Assembly (NCBI RefSeq): GCF_921293095.1
Contig: NC_060259.1
Location: 48,775,812-48,839,811, forward strand
Length of the DNA: 64,000 nt
Reading direction: 5' to 3'
From: Ischnura elegans
Lineage: Eukaryota; Arthropoda; Insecta; Odonata; Coenagrionidae
Shown: piece by piece, positions 37,101 through 46,000 of the stretch
Layout of the letters: each line of letters opens with the position of its first letter
Position numbering within the stretch: position 1 is the first letter of the stretch
Translations under genes and position numbers: made by a program
Notes under the pieces: generated by a model
Told to the model about the DNA's origin: nothing
The model's input: only the letters and a program-made list of their open reading frames with translations
The model's database searches: none

Positions 37101-37670
37101 CAAGCACAAACTGGATCATAAAATCCAGTTTCAAATGAAACCAAACTACTTGGATCGCTGGAGCTAGTAATAGGCGCTTATTACTTTCCACACTGATTTA
37201 ATACTCCGCAACCGGTGTCTACGTATTCTACGTCATTGTCAAGCGTAACCGTATCTTCATACAAGCCAGAGTTCTTTTTATATTTAAATGTATATTTAAT
37301 ATTGGACAATATGCTTCTATAATATATTAATACTATGCATAGCTTCCACAAGAAGTTAAGCACATTCACCCACCATCAGCAACCCTGCAACTAGGTCCGA
37401 AATTCGAACTCCCCAACCCTATATTGAGGAGAGTGAGCAATTTTATCTTACCTGCACCATGGCTGTAACGGTGAGTCCGAAGCAGAGAGCGATATGAAGG
37501 ACAGATGGGGCGTAGTCTTCGTTCCAGCCTCGAGAAGTAGACCCACACGCCACGAGCACGAGAAAAAAGGTGCCGATGCACTCCGCAGCCAAGGCGCGCC
37601 ATATAGAGCCGCCGGACACGTCTGACAGGCCGAGGAAATTCAAAAGGGCAGTAACCCTGGGGCCCTTCAT
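28006..37670 (-). CDS. Aquaporin (water-specific MIP family channel), five coding exons
   Basis: Membrane channel that lets water cross the plasma membrane. Exons at 37670-37452, 34846-34703, 30430-30197, 28877-28797 and 28107-28006 all have GT donors and AG acceptors, join in phase 0, and give 259 residues, a usual MIP length. Seen: WRALAAE and a hydrophobic TM1 (about 24-43), TM2 (55-73), first NPA box in GGHINPAV (NPA 84-86), TM3 (95-115), TM4 (about 150-165), TM5 (182-198), second NPA box MNPARS (208-210), and the closing HWVYWVGP of TM6. Aligned to the AQP1 pattern, the selectivity filter reads Phe64, His196, Ser205, Arg211, which points to an orthodox water channel of the insect Drip/Prip type; Ser replaces the mercury-sensitive Cys of human AQP1. 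The start ATG at 37670 has an in-frame TGA six bases upstream. No internal stop or frameshift, so it looks functional. Introns 2 and 4 contain repeats. Which insect subfamily it belongs to is not settled. Confidence 0.93.
28420..28577. repeat. 50-bp inverted repeat, tRNA/SINE-like hairpin in aquaporin intron 4
   Basis: Arms 28420-28469 and 28528-28577 match inverted at roughly 80%. The right arm, GAGTTCGGATCCCGG, looks like a Pol III B box with its flanks; CACACCTGACCGGCAATTGGGAG is a SINE-like phrase. Not a functional tRNA: no cloverleaf can be drawn. Confidence 0.5.
28797..28877 (-). CDS. Aquaporin exon 4: second NPA half-helix
   Basis: 81 nt, 27 codons (residues 200-226). Acceptor CGTTTCAG, donor TGG|GTACAG. 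Encodes [15 protein letters not shown], holding the second NPA box and the filter Ser205 and Arg211, then ENHW, which continues straight into VYWVGP of the last exon. Too short to show as an open frame on its own. Confidence 0.92.
29630..29662 (+). repeat. Short GTAGATG-tail remnant
   Basis: AGAGGTGGCTCGCAGGTTATTATGTAAATGTA equals the last 30 bases of the tail repeat. The rest of aquaporin intron 3 shows nothing recognisable. Confidence 0.5.
30197..30430 (-). CDS. Aquaporin exon 3: TM4 and TM5
   Basis: 234 nt, 78 codons (residues 122-199). Acceptor TTTTTTCAG before GCAATG; donor GCC|GTAAGT. Carries the amphipathic linker after TM3, TM4 ([15 protein letters not shown]), loop D/E, and TM5 ([15 protein letters not shown]) with the filter His196. 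It sits beside a PLE inverted-repeat pair that starts about 70 bp upstream of it, inside intron 2. Confidence 0.92.
30497..31080. repeat. Inverted pair of PLE terminal repeats in aquaporin intron 2
   Basis: Left arm 30497-30590 and right arm 31005-31080 are inverted copies (ACAAGTCTT, TCTTGGTGCTTGA, GTAAGGTGGAGGATGG). The stretch between (30600-30965) aligns in the same order with 3360-3740 of the PLE at 3 kb. A poly-G run of about 18 lies at 30826-30845. Confidence 0.65.
31066..31135 (+). repeat. PLE hammerhead-like core and flank
   Basis: CTTGATAATATTGTTTGCAACGACGAAACGCG followed by GGAAATATTGCAATGTC, colinear with the minus-strand segment 3292-3215. The core is degenerate (TTGATAA for CTGATGA). 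Confidence 0.55.
31200..31745 (+). mobile_element. Penelope-like element fragment with GIY-YIG domain and hammerhead
   Basis: The plus strand encodes [21 protein letters not shown], then a stop and frameshifts, [42 protein letters not shown] and [13 protein letters not shown]: the GIY-YIG nuclease and tail of a Penelope protein. After a TATATAAGG near 31548 comes a hammerhead core (31578-31630). The end (31680-31745) matches 3230-3160. Inactivated by stops; inserted in aquaporin intron 2 beside another PLE piece. Confidence 0.75.
31578..31630 (+). ncRNA. Candidate hammerhead ribozyme (PLE-borne)
   Basis: CTGAAGA fits the catalytic CUGANGA box exactly. It is followed by GGAAGC-AGGATG-GCTTTC (stem II with a G-U pair, 6-nt loop) and GAAAC. 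Hammerheads in Penelope terminal repeats are established knowledge; whether this copy still cleaves is unknown, because stem III (ACTGTTGTT) is poor. Confidence 0.55.
31750..34700. other. Rest of aquaporin intron 2, no gene seen
   Basis: AT-rich intron sequence. A C-rich stretch at 33680-33800 followed by (TTA)n at 33850 looks like a LINE 3' end but could not be assigned. Nothing else recognised. Confidence 0.4.
34703..34846 (-). CDS. Aquaporin exon 2: first NPA half-helix
   Basis: 144 nt, exactly 48 codons (residues 74-121). Acceptor TTTTCAG and donor AAG|GTGAGT are clear. It encodes [14 protein letters not shown], the re-entrant half-helix with the first NPA box, then TM3. Reading continues past the donor into intron sequence, so an open-frame search alone would overextend it. 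Confidence 0.92.
34850..37450. other. Aquaporin intron between first and second coding exons, no gene seen
   Basis: AT-rich. Poly-G run near 36246-36260 and a 14-bp palindrome CTTTCCGCGGAAAG near 35270. No repeat family member recognised. Confidence 0.45.
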
Positions 37671-37697
37671 TCTTCAACTGGATTTGGACCGAATTAA
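37452..37697 (-). CDS. Aquaporin first coding exon (with 27 nt of 5' UTR)
   Basis: Coding part 37670-37452 gives residues 1-73, including TM1 and TM2 and ending AMVQ before a GTAAG donor. Upstream at 37698 lies a good acceptor (branch-like CTAAT, pyrimidine-rich tract, ATAG), so the exon probably starts at 37697 with 27 untranslated bases that contain no ATG. A rival acceptor (TCCAG) lies inside these 27 bases. Confidence 0.85.
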
Positions 37698-37784
37698 CTA
37701 TGTAGAAGTGGAAACAAACATTAGTAGGCCAATTTATACAGTTCTCCATTCAATATGAGTTAAGATTATAATATTTAATCTTCT

Positions 37785-37920
37785 TCTACGAGGCACCGTG
37801 CTAACCACCACCATGGTGTGTGGTACGGGGTGATTCCATACCAGGCATGCAGCACATCCTAGCCTTAATCAGAATCGCACTCGTTATCCGAACACCGGTA
37901 GAGCACTCAGGACAACGACA
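37785..37920 (-). repeat. GTAGATG-tailed repeat, second type
   Basis: Minus strand reads ATTAAGGCTAGGATG, GGAATCACCCCGTACCACACACC and GGTGCCTCGTAG, as in 13600-13765. Lies in the presumed 5' intron of the aquaporin gene. Confidence 0.55.
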
Positions 37921-38355
37921 CACAGATAGACCAGAAATCGGGAGAGAGCTAAGGACACGACCATGCTACCATATACATTTATTCATTACTACGCAAGCCA
38001 TCTTAATAGGCGTGTAACGGTGTTTATTAGGATACCAGCCGTTTACAAGTAAAAAGGATATTCTCAAACGAAATAACACTCAGCATTTAGTAAAGCCCTA
38101 CACTTGTACTAAAATGCACATGAAATTAACATCCAAAGGGCAGCAGGTTTCTTCAACAGTACAAGGACACTTTGAATACTGTTGGAACTGCGTATGAAAA
38201 TTAAATATGAACGTTTGAGCTTTTGCAGAATCGAGGTAAATGAAAACGGTATTTAGAACATACTACACCTCGAATTATACAAGACACACTTCGATATACA
38301 AGACTTCTAATAAGAGATTATGAAGGTCATCTTTCATAAAAATGAGAAAACGTCG

Positions 38356-39147
38356 CACAGTGGGCTAGAATCGAAAAAAGCTGGCCAAAACCTCAAAATC
38401 GATTTTTTTGAGCTAGGAAATTGAAACTTCGCATACACATTCTCAAATAAATTGTGCATAACTTCCCAGATTATTTTGGTCCTGTGTTTACACTTTAACA
38501 ATATATGTGAGGTCAAAGTTGAGCAAATTTAGCGAAAAACGACCACCCTCGATTTTTTCTGAAAATTGCCGACTTTATCCTCGTGCAGTGGTTTTATAAA
38601 TAGATTTATCGACAAAACTGTTATACCATCTTAATTGACACTTCTTATTCTTTCATTTGAAGGGTTTTTAAAGATTTTGTTTCATCAATAATCATAGATA
38701 CATAACAAAATGGCGGAGCCTGTTTTCAACCCATTTTTTCACATAAACGTAGAAAAAAAGTAGACATTGTCACCGGCTTACACTAAGTAACTTATATCAT
38801 GTCGTTCTTTGAAGCTTCTATATTGTGAATCTAAAGTCAAACCTTGCACCAATTTGCAACCCCGAATTTTAAATAGTTTTTTCGAACGCACGGACGACAC
38901 CGGTTCTGGCCGGCGGCGGCGGAGAGTACGGCGACGCGGCAAGCGGGTGGATGCAATATGGTCTCATTCACTTTTATGTGTGGATAACAGATATATTAGT
39001 GACAGAAAATAATCACCAGAAAGTAAAATTTATAAATATTGCTACGAATGACTCTCATTATGCAATCGCTGGGCACTGCAAGAGGTGCACTGAAAGGTTT
39101 CCTTCTTTGAGTGCATTCCATGGGGAATGGACTTAAATCGCGTGCTT
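38356..39147 (+). repeat. Left 792-bp terminal inverted repeat of the Transib-like element
   Basis: Begins CACAGTG, followed after 21 bases by GCCAAAACC, which matches the V(D)J nonamer ACAAAAACC at 7 of 9 positions. Contains a GC-rich patch (about 38890-38945) rich in CGG. The open frames inside both arms are mirror copies of each other and show no family match. Confidence 0.85.
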
Positions 39148-40868
39148 TACAAACTAATAAACTTTTTAACAATAACAGATAATATATTCCTTAAACGTGA
39201 TGGAAAATGGCTCAATACAGTACTTGATTTTGCCGAAATTTGCCAAATCAAGTACTGTCTTGGTGCTTGAAGAGTTCATTATTCTTATCCAGTAAGGTTA
39301 TTTAATTTATATTCTTGATTTAAAGCAATTAATAACTATTCCTTATGCAGCACAATTTACATGTTGCTCTAGTTTAGCCAGTGCAGATGGACGTCAATTC
39401 ATGTTTTTAGGGTTGTATGAAGAGAACGACTAGGAGGAAAACGAATGCAAAAGGAAGATACAGTGACCATCCTCGGAGGCAAGAACTCTTGCCAAGTGGA
39501 TAAAATGCAACCCCGAGTATTATGTTATGTCAGATTAAGAGGCCCTCTCACTAAGTAATTGTGTCCATGCAGCTCACAAAATTTCGGTGCAAGGGTCTTC
39601 GAAAATCTGAAATGCCAGGGATATAATATTAACCCCAGCGATGAGAGAGTGACGCGAGTATATGATTTCATTTACCCGAGTGAAATTATTGTAGCAGAGG
39701 TTATATAAGAAGTTTCCAAAAATGGTTCTGCATCTTACTGCGACTCGAATCTTAACGTACATTTCCACAGTTCCAAGTTTCGCGTCGCATATAAAGTGCA
39801 CTTAAATTTGCAAACACGGCTTTGACAGCAGTTAGGACATGCGCAATATAATCACACGTGGGAACGAGGGCCTATGTCTCATGAATTATTGCTCGTGAGC
39901 ACCTTTGTGCCTTCTTGTTTAGGTAAAAAATGCTGTTCCTTAGGCCAAGCATGAAACAGGCACAAGTATTCAAAAGTCATCACAATTATTCTAGATTTCC
40001 TCTCCAAATAATTTAATTTTCTCTCTCTCACACTGACGCTTTAAATACAATTATGGTATGCCACCAACCGTACATAAGGTCTTCATTCAAGGAGCTGACA
40101 TTGCAAGAGAGTCCATTCTTAATTGCGACAACTGACAGGGGAAGCGATATAAGGACGTGAGAAAGTTCCGTGAACGGTTGACTAGAAAAATGGCACGAGT
40201 GGCCACAAATAGGGATTTATTCCGAAGACAACTACTAATATCATAACTGATAATGACAAAAATTACGCCAATTAAACTGGAGGAAACACACAGCTTGCCG
40301 AAAAATGTAATGGATCTGTTTTTGAAAAAGGAAAACAATGCTTTAGCTCAGACAGTGAAAGTGATAAAAACTCGTCAGATAGTGAATGAAAAACAGTAAC
40401 CTTTTATTGCTGACAGTGATAATTGCAGTATGTTAGTTGGGAAAAGTGTAAATTTTGCTGCTTTTGTTTATGTTATGTTTGTATGGTAAAATATTTCTGA
40501 AAAATAACCATTTTGTCAGCAGCGCAGTTTAATAAGAATAATGACGTTGATATATAGGTAAGAGATTTAAATCAATACTTTAAATTGAGTATAAGGCATA
40601 CATTAAAATAAACTGTATTTCTTAGGAAGAATACATCATTTGATGTGAGTAATATGCCTTCCGAAACTTTTAAAGCTAACAGGAGTTCAAACTTCAAACC
40701 AAAAACAAGTTCGAAGGGCTCGGCACTACAACAATACTGTAAAACGACCGTGGTCAGAAGGCCTTTAAATATGTATGGAGGGTTAGGAAGTGGAGGCTAT
40801 GGGTCATCGAAGGCTCTTGCCTAGAAATAGAGCTTGTTTGTTAATAAAAGAGTCCGTTTCCCCACTTT

Positions 40869-41660
40869 AAGCACGCGATTTAAGTCCATTCCCCATGGAA
40901 TGCACTCAAAGAAGGAAACCTTTCAGTGCACCTCTTGCAGTGCCCAGCGATTGCATAATGAGAGTCATTCGTAGCAATATTTATAAATTTTACTTTCTGG
41001 TGATTATTTTCTGTCACTAATATATCTGTTATCCACACATAAAAGTGAATGAGACCATATTGCATCCACCCGCTTGCCGCGTCGCCGTACTCTCCGCCGC
41101 CGCCGGCCAGAACCGGTGTCGTCCGTGCGTTCGAAAAAACTATTTAAAATTCGGGGTTGCAAATTGGTGCAAGGTTTGACTTTAGATTCACAATATAGAA
41201 GCTTCAAAGAACGACATGATATAAGTTACTTAGTGTAAGCCGGTGACAATGTCTACTTTTTTTCTACGTTTATGTGAAAAAATGGGTTGAAAACAGGCTC
41301 CGCCATTTTGTTATGTATCTATGATTATTGATTAAACAAAATCTTTAAAAACCCTTCAAATGAAAGAATAAGAAGTGTCAATTAAGATGGTATAACAGTT
41401 TTGTCGATAAATCTATTTATAAAACCACTGCACGAGGATAAAGTCGGCAATTTTCAGAAAAAATCGAGGGTGGTCGTTTTTCGCTAAATTTGCTCAACTT
41501 TGACCTCACATATATTGTTAAAGTGTAAACACAGGACCAAAATAATCTGGGAAGTTATGCACAATTTATTTGAGAATGTGTATGCGAAGTTTCAATTTCC
41601 TAGCTCAAAAAAATCGATTTTGAGGTTTTGGCCAGCTTTTTTCGATTCTAGCCCACTGTG
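40869..41660 (-). repeat. Right 792-bp terminal inverted repeat of the Transib-like element
   Basis: Reverse complement of the left arm over its full length with no net length change; a landmark (CGGTTCTGGC) sits exactly 545 bases from each terminus. Near-identity implies recent insertion or gene conversion between arms. Confidence 0.85.
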
Positions 41661-41917
41661 CGTCGTTACATATGAGCACCATATTACAGCGTCATGATGA
41701 CGAAACCAATGACGACTACCCAAGATTTAATTTAAACAGTTTCGAGTGAATAAGAGTGCATACTTCAGCTTAGACTCCTCAATAGTTATTAATCATAATC
41801 GATGATGAAATAGACTATCATGAAAAGATCCACATAAACATTGATTTAACGCACTACCGAGTTACAAGATTTTCAATACTGATAGCTGAAAACGCTTGAT
41901 AGTTATTCCACACTAAC

Positions 41918-42030
41918 CTTTACAATATCCTCTAACTCTTTTTCTTTTCCTTTCGTTCCTTCGTCTGACTTGATGTCTCTATCCACTGCAGCGTTCTTGT
42001 GCTCAGCTGTCCAGTCTCAGGTGTAGAGAG
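41918..42030 (-). other. Candidate non-coding first exon (5' UTR) of the aquaporin gene
   Basis: About 110 bases downstream of a TATA box, without any ATG, ending in a consensus-like donor (GTAAAG|GTTAGT at 41918). An in-phase need does not arise because it is untranslated; the next acceptor on this strand that makes sense is at 37698, before the aquaporin start codon. This link is inference: only a transcript would prove it. The resulting first intron is 4220 bp and contains the Transib-like element. Confidence 0.5.
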
Positions 42031-42052
42031 AACGAGGAATGGAGGTTCTTCC

Positions 42053-42060
42053 TTTATATA
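42053..42060 (-). promoter_or_regulatory. TATA box, candidate aquaporin core promoter
   Basis: TATATAAA in the context CCCTATATAAAGG on the minus strand. A start site 25-32 bases downstream would fall near 42030, giving the ATG-free leader exon described separately. Not proven to be used. Confidence 0.5.
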
Positions 42061-42363
42061 GGGAAAGAAGGAGGATAAGTAGGGGAAGAAACTTAAGCTG
42101 CCGGGGGAAATTCCGTTCGAAGGGAAGAGCAGGCATTGAGCAAGGACAGGATGAATAAGAAGTGCATTTGACGTTTAGAGGGAACGGGTGGGAAGGGATT
42201 TGCACGATGGCTTCGAAGTTAGAGTGAGATAAGCATGGTCTGGGACGGTGTTGGAATGGGGCCACAAATATTCAACATTGGAGCCGGTGGACACGATCGC
42301 AATTTGTGCTCCCAACCAAAGTGCCATGATTGTTACAACAGAGGAATTTAAAGACGGCCTATT

Positions 42364-42900
42364 GTACTATCGTTTTCAAAAGTATGTAGACACCCAGGTG
42401 TCCTAGTTAACTGATGGGGCCGGGTGGTGAAAACCTGTGAGGTTGGCACAAAGAGCGGCCTGCATCCCTCACTCGTATGCCACCAGGAGCTGACGAGGAC
42501 AGAGGTGGACGCGACCTAGCTATTGAAGCCGGAGTCAAACTGCAGGAGCATGAGCCCAATCAGAATTAAGATTAGCGGATGGAATACACTGGGGTAACTC
42601 ACGTAGCGCGGTCTGAGTGTTTTCTTTCGGGCTCCGTGGCAAAGTTTTCCTATCTCTATATCCTGGGACTCACCGTTTATCTCTTCCCAATGCGTCGCTC
42701 CGTGGCCGACAAGGTCTATATTGTGCGCGGTAATTGCGGTAAAGTTCTGGGAGGGTTCGAATCAGAATTCATAATATTTTTTTTTCTACTTTTCATAGAT
42801 GTCCTGAACATCAACATAATTTACGCATATGACTCAAGAAAAATTTATTACTGAATTTTTTAAACGACTGATATTATTAACGAAACTTTTAACATCAAAT
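42364..42900 (+). repeat. tRNA-like SINE-type repeat, copy 1
   Basis: An internal segment carries a Pol III A box (TGGCCGACAAGG, 42703-42714) and B box (GGTTCGAATC, 42754-42763) separated by 39 bases, as in tRNA-derived SINEs. The whole ~540-bp unit recurs inverted at 45235-45770 and 48255-48750. The shared sequence also extends about 330 bp upstream of the A box, so the tRNA part is internal. Confidence 0.6.
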
Positions 42901-43149
42901 TAACTTAGGAGCGTGAGAGCCGGAAAAAAAACAAAAATTCCAAAACGCGTACTCCTGGGAAAGCAATTAAATCAATGTAATAGGCAATTCCAGTTGATTT
43001 TCCCACCTTGAGCATAAGCGAGGAAAATAATCAACCGAAAGTCAGTCTACAAAATATGATATCATGTTTAGCGCAGTTAATGCCGGAGCATATAAAACGA
43101 GAGCGCAAAATTCAAACATAAATTTCAGGACGCAGATATGTTCATAAGA

Positions 43150-45060
43150 ACAGAGAGTTGTATTACAGAGGATATATAAGCGACAGCAAAGCTTTATAAA
43201 ACTTACAGATGCGATCGACGCGATAGGACTGGTGGCGGAGTTTTAGTATCAGGTAATTCACATTTACACAGCACTGCCCACGAAATTACCGACAGTGAAA
43301 TAGAAAGAGTATGGTCTACAATCAAACAAGAAAACAAATAATTTATACATTTTTCCTCTTTTTATAGACCCTTAAACTTCGAAATTGATATTACTAGAAG
43401 TAGGTAATAGGGTAGTTTCCATCGTCAAAGAAAACTAAAGGCATTGATTCTGAATCGTTACCAACCATTAGTGTATTCATAATACACGAATTATTTGGAA
43501 AGTTTCCTTAGTTTGAAAGGGTTTTAATAATCCTTATGTAAGCCAAGCGCTACCTGCTAGCTGGGTAATATGCTACCTACTAGCAGTCTGAATCGCAGCG
43601 GCGCACATAGCCTCGCACCAAGGTGGCTTCACACGGCGGCAGCTGGAACCAGAATGACGTCACACTGGCTTTCCCAAGTATTCATACTTAGCCGTCGCGT
43701 TTTCACGAGCTTGAAAATTTTCACTTTTTATTTATATGTATTTTAAATCGCAAAAAATAGATATCGTCATTTAAAAATCTAAAATCGTGAAATATGTACT
43801 TCATGAGTAATGATCTTTCGATTTAGGAAATAAAAAAATCATGGGGAACCACCCTATAGGAAAATCAAATATCCGCATTAAGTTTGAGAGACGAAAAAGG
43901 TGTAGTAATTATTAGGGGAAATTTTAATCTCCCATTTCCAAATTGGTATTCTTACACTGCAAACTGAATTCAAAGAGTAGGGAAATTAGCGTGATATTAC
44001 TTCATTCACTCACTTACACAAGTAGTTGACAAGTCTATGGGAGAAATAAAACATAAGGCCTTTAAGCAGTAAGCCATCGTAGCTGATAAAACAAATCTAT
44101 ATTATTAACGGTTTAAGTGAACACAGAGTCATTTTTACAATCTTAAAAATTGGCGTAGACTCATTTGTAAAACCAAAACGGAATATTTGTTTATTTGATA
44201 CCTGCAACTTCATTAAATTTGGCGAGAAGCTTCATAAATCGTACACGGACTTCGTAACTGAAGCAAATAATAAAAACAGTGAAGTATCATGGAAATACTT
44301 CTTAGAAATTCTACGCAAACGAATCAACTAGTATATTCCGTACAAACTGAAGTTCGGTAGTAAAAAAACCTCGCTGTTACAACAACAATGTTGGGAGGGT
44401 CCTCAAGAAACAGAGAAAACTGTACAACTTACTCAAAAGGTCCTTTTTATTTATTTTACCGGATTAGACAAGACTTATTCATTATATACATAAATTATCC
44501 ATGGCGCTTCATTTCTTTCGGAGATCATTCAACTATCCCCATATATGTGCGGTGGATAGTTTTAACATAAAAGCGACAGGTAAAGTGAAGGCAGAGTACT
44601 GAAGAAGTTAGAATTAGTCAAGTGTACTGTGAGAATATTCTCGGACGAGAAAGTAAAAGATAGGTGCTATTTCGCACACAAAAACTGCTACGGGCGTACC
44701 GAAAGTCTTGCACAGATGTTAAACGAATTAGGTTGGGAGCCACAAGAGACTCGGATACTGCGCGCTAGGCTTACTTATATTGCTTTTGCAATGGAGAATG
44801 CATATATTTATGAGCGACGCGGGGAACATAATACAAGGGCCTCACTACGTTTCCTGGTCCCACACGATAAATGAGAGAGATATTTTGCCGAACGGATAGG
44901 TATTGAAATTTGTTTTTCGCCCGCACAATAAAGGACATTAATAAATGCTAGGCGTAATTTCGTAATTTATTTTTGTGTGTAAACGGCAGGTGTCCTAACA
45001 CCCCCGCCAACACCTATTGAGGCGGCTTGCAGGGTAGTATGTAGATGTTGATGTATTAAA
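43150..45060 (+). pseudogene. CR1-like LINE relic, endonuclease to 3' tail
   Basis: Fragments in order: CGACGCGATAGG region encoding the RGDRTGGGV-type endonuclease block (43215), FLYRPLN (43367), GEILISHFQI in place of GDFN (43915), SEHRVIF (44115), KYFLEILRKRIN (44300), then NCYGRTESLAQMLNELGWEPQETRILRARL (44685-44780). The 3' UTR ends GGCGGCTTGCAGGGTAGTATGTAGATG (45025-45050). Much of the reverse transcriptase is missing. Dead copy. Confidence 0.7.
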
Positions 45061-45234
45061 ATGATGATGAAATACTTTTAATAATTTTACACTTACGAAC
45101 GCAATTGACATCACCCATATCTTCAAACTTATTAATACCGCTCACCCCGGAATTTGCTGTGATACATTTAGATGGGATGAATGAGCAGACTATGATGTTT
45201 TTGTGTTAGCGCAGATAAAGTCAACATTTTAATA

Positions 45235-45770
45235 ACTTTAGTCGTTTAAAAAAATTCAATACTAAATTTTACATTAGGTATCTGCGTAGATTATGCTGAT
45301 GCTCAGGATATCTCCTTTTAAAAATGCAAAAATTATTATAAATTCGGATTCGAACCCTACCAGAACTTCACCGCAACTACCGCGCACAGCATAGACCTAC
45401 TCGGCCACGGAGCGACGCATTAGTGAGAGATAAACGGTGAGTCCAAATATGAATCTAAAGATAGGAAAACTCTGCCACATAGCCCGAAAGAAAACACTCA
45501 GACCGCGCAACGCGAGTGTGGACGTGAGTTACCCCAGTGCATTCCATCCGCTAATCTTAATTCTGATTGGGCTCATGCAATTGCAGTTTGACTCCGCCTT
45601 CGGTAGCTAGATCGCGTCCACCTCCGTCCTCGTCGGCTCTTGGTGGCATACGAGTGAGGGATTTAGGTCGCTTTATGTGCCAACCTCACAAGTTTTCACC
45701 GACCCTACCACATCAGTTAAGTGGGACTCCTAGGTGTCTACATACTTTTGAAAACGATAGTAAATGTGTT
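45235..45770 (-). repeat. tRNA-like SINE-type repeat, copy 2
   Basis: Inverted relative to 42364-42900. On the minus strand the A box is TGGCCGAGTAGG (45407-45396) and the B box GGTTCGAATCC (45356-45346), both closer to consensus than in copy 1. Confidence 0.65.
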
Positions 45771-46000
45771 GTCAAACACCGCGTATTTAAATGGGATTTC
45801 AAAAGTCTCCTCTCGCGTCATTGACGGGCAAGGCGACCCGAATTTCAAGGGAAAAAAGTATAATTATTGGTGTTAAAATAAATTAATATTCCAAATTATG
45901 TGATCCATCAAATTCATAACTTTACAATTCTGTTCCTAGTAATCGCAAGAACTACACTGAAAAAACATTGAAAAAAGTGTACAGCACAGAGCCTTCAATT
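45771..46000 (+). repeat. Unclassified ~400-bp dispersed repeat
   Basis: AAATGTGTTGTCAAACACCGCG, CATTGACGGGCAAGG and the GGTGTTAAAATAAATT block match 23.2 kb. It abuts the tRNA-like repeat with no gap, which may mean that the two form one composite unit. Confidence 0.55.

Larger units (their letters stand above)
38356..41660. mobile_element. Transib-like DNA transposon, non-autonomous, with 792-bp terminal inverted repeats
   Basis: The two ends (38356-39147 and 40869-41660) are reverse complements of equal length; only one base difference was noticed by eye (near 38675, C against A). Both termini read CACAGTGGGCTAGAATCG inward. The element is flanked by CGTCG at 38351-38355 and 41661-41665, a 5-bp target duplication. 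CAC-starting ends and a GC-rich 5-bp duplication of form CGNCG are the known hallmarks of Transib, the superfamily related to RAG1. The 1721-bp centre has no recognisable transposase; around 40250-40390 there is an acidic serine-rich fragment ending SSDSESDKNSSDSE and stop that may be a worn coding remnant. Long repeats are unusual for Transib. It lies inside the presumed first intron of the aquaporin gene. Confidence 0.8.

Noticed and set aside
37570-37758. 62-residue plus-strand frame
   Set aside because: Antisense to aquaporin exon 1.
38809-39136. Open frames repeated on the opposite strand at 40880-41207
   Set aside because: They exist twice only because they lie in the inverted arms of the Transib-like element; no protein family features.
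42703-42763. tRNA gene
   Set aside because: A and B boxes are present but no acceptor stem or cloverleaf can be formed, and the sequence is part of a three-copy repeat.
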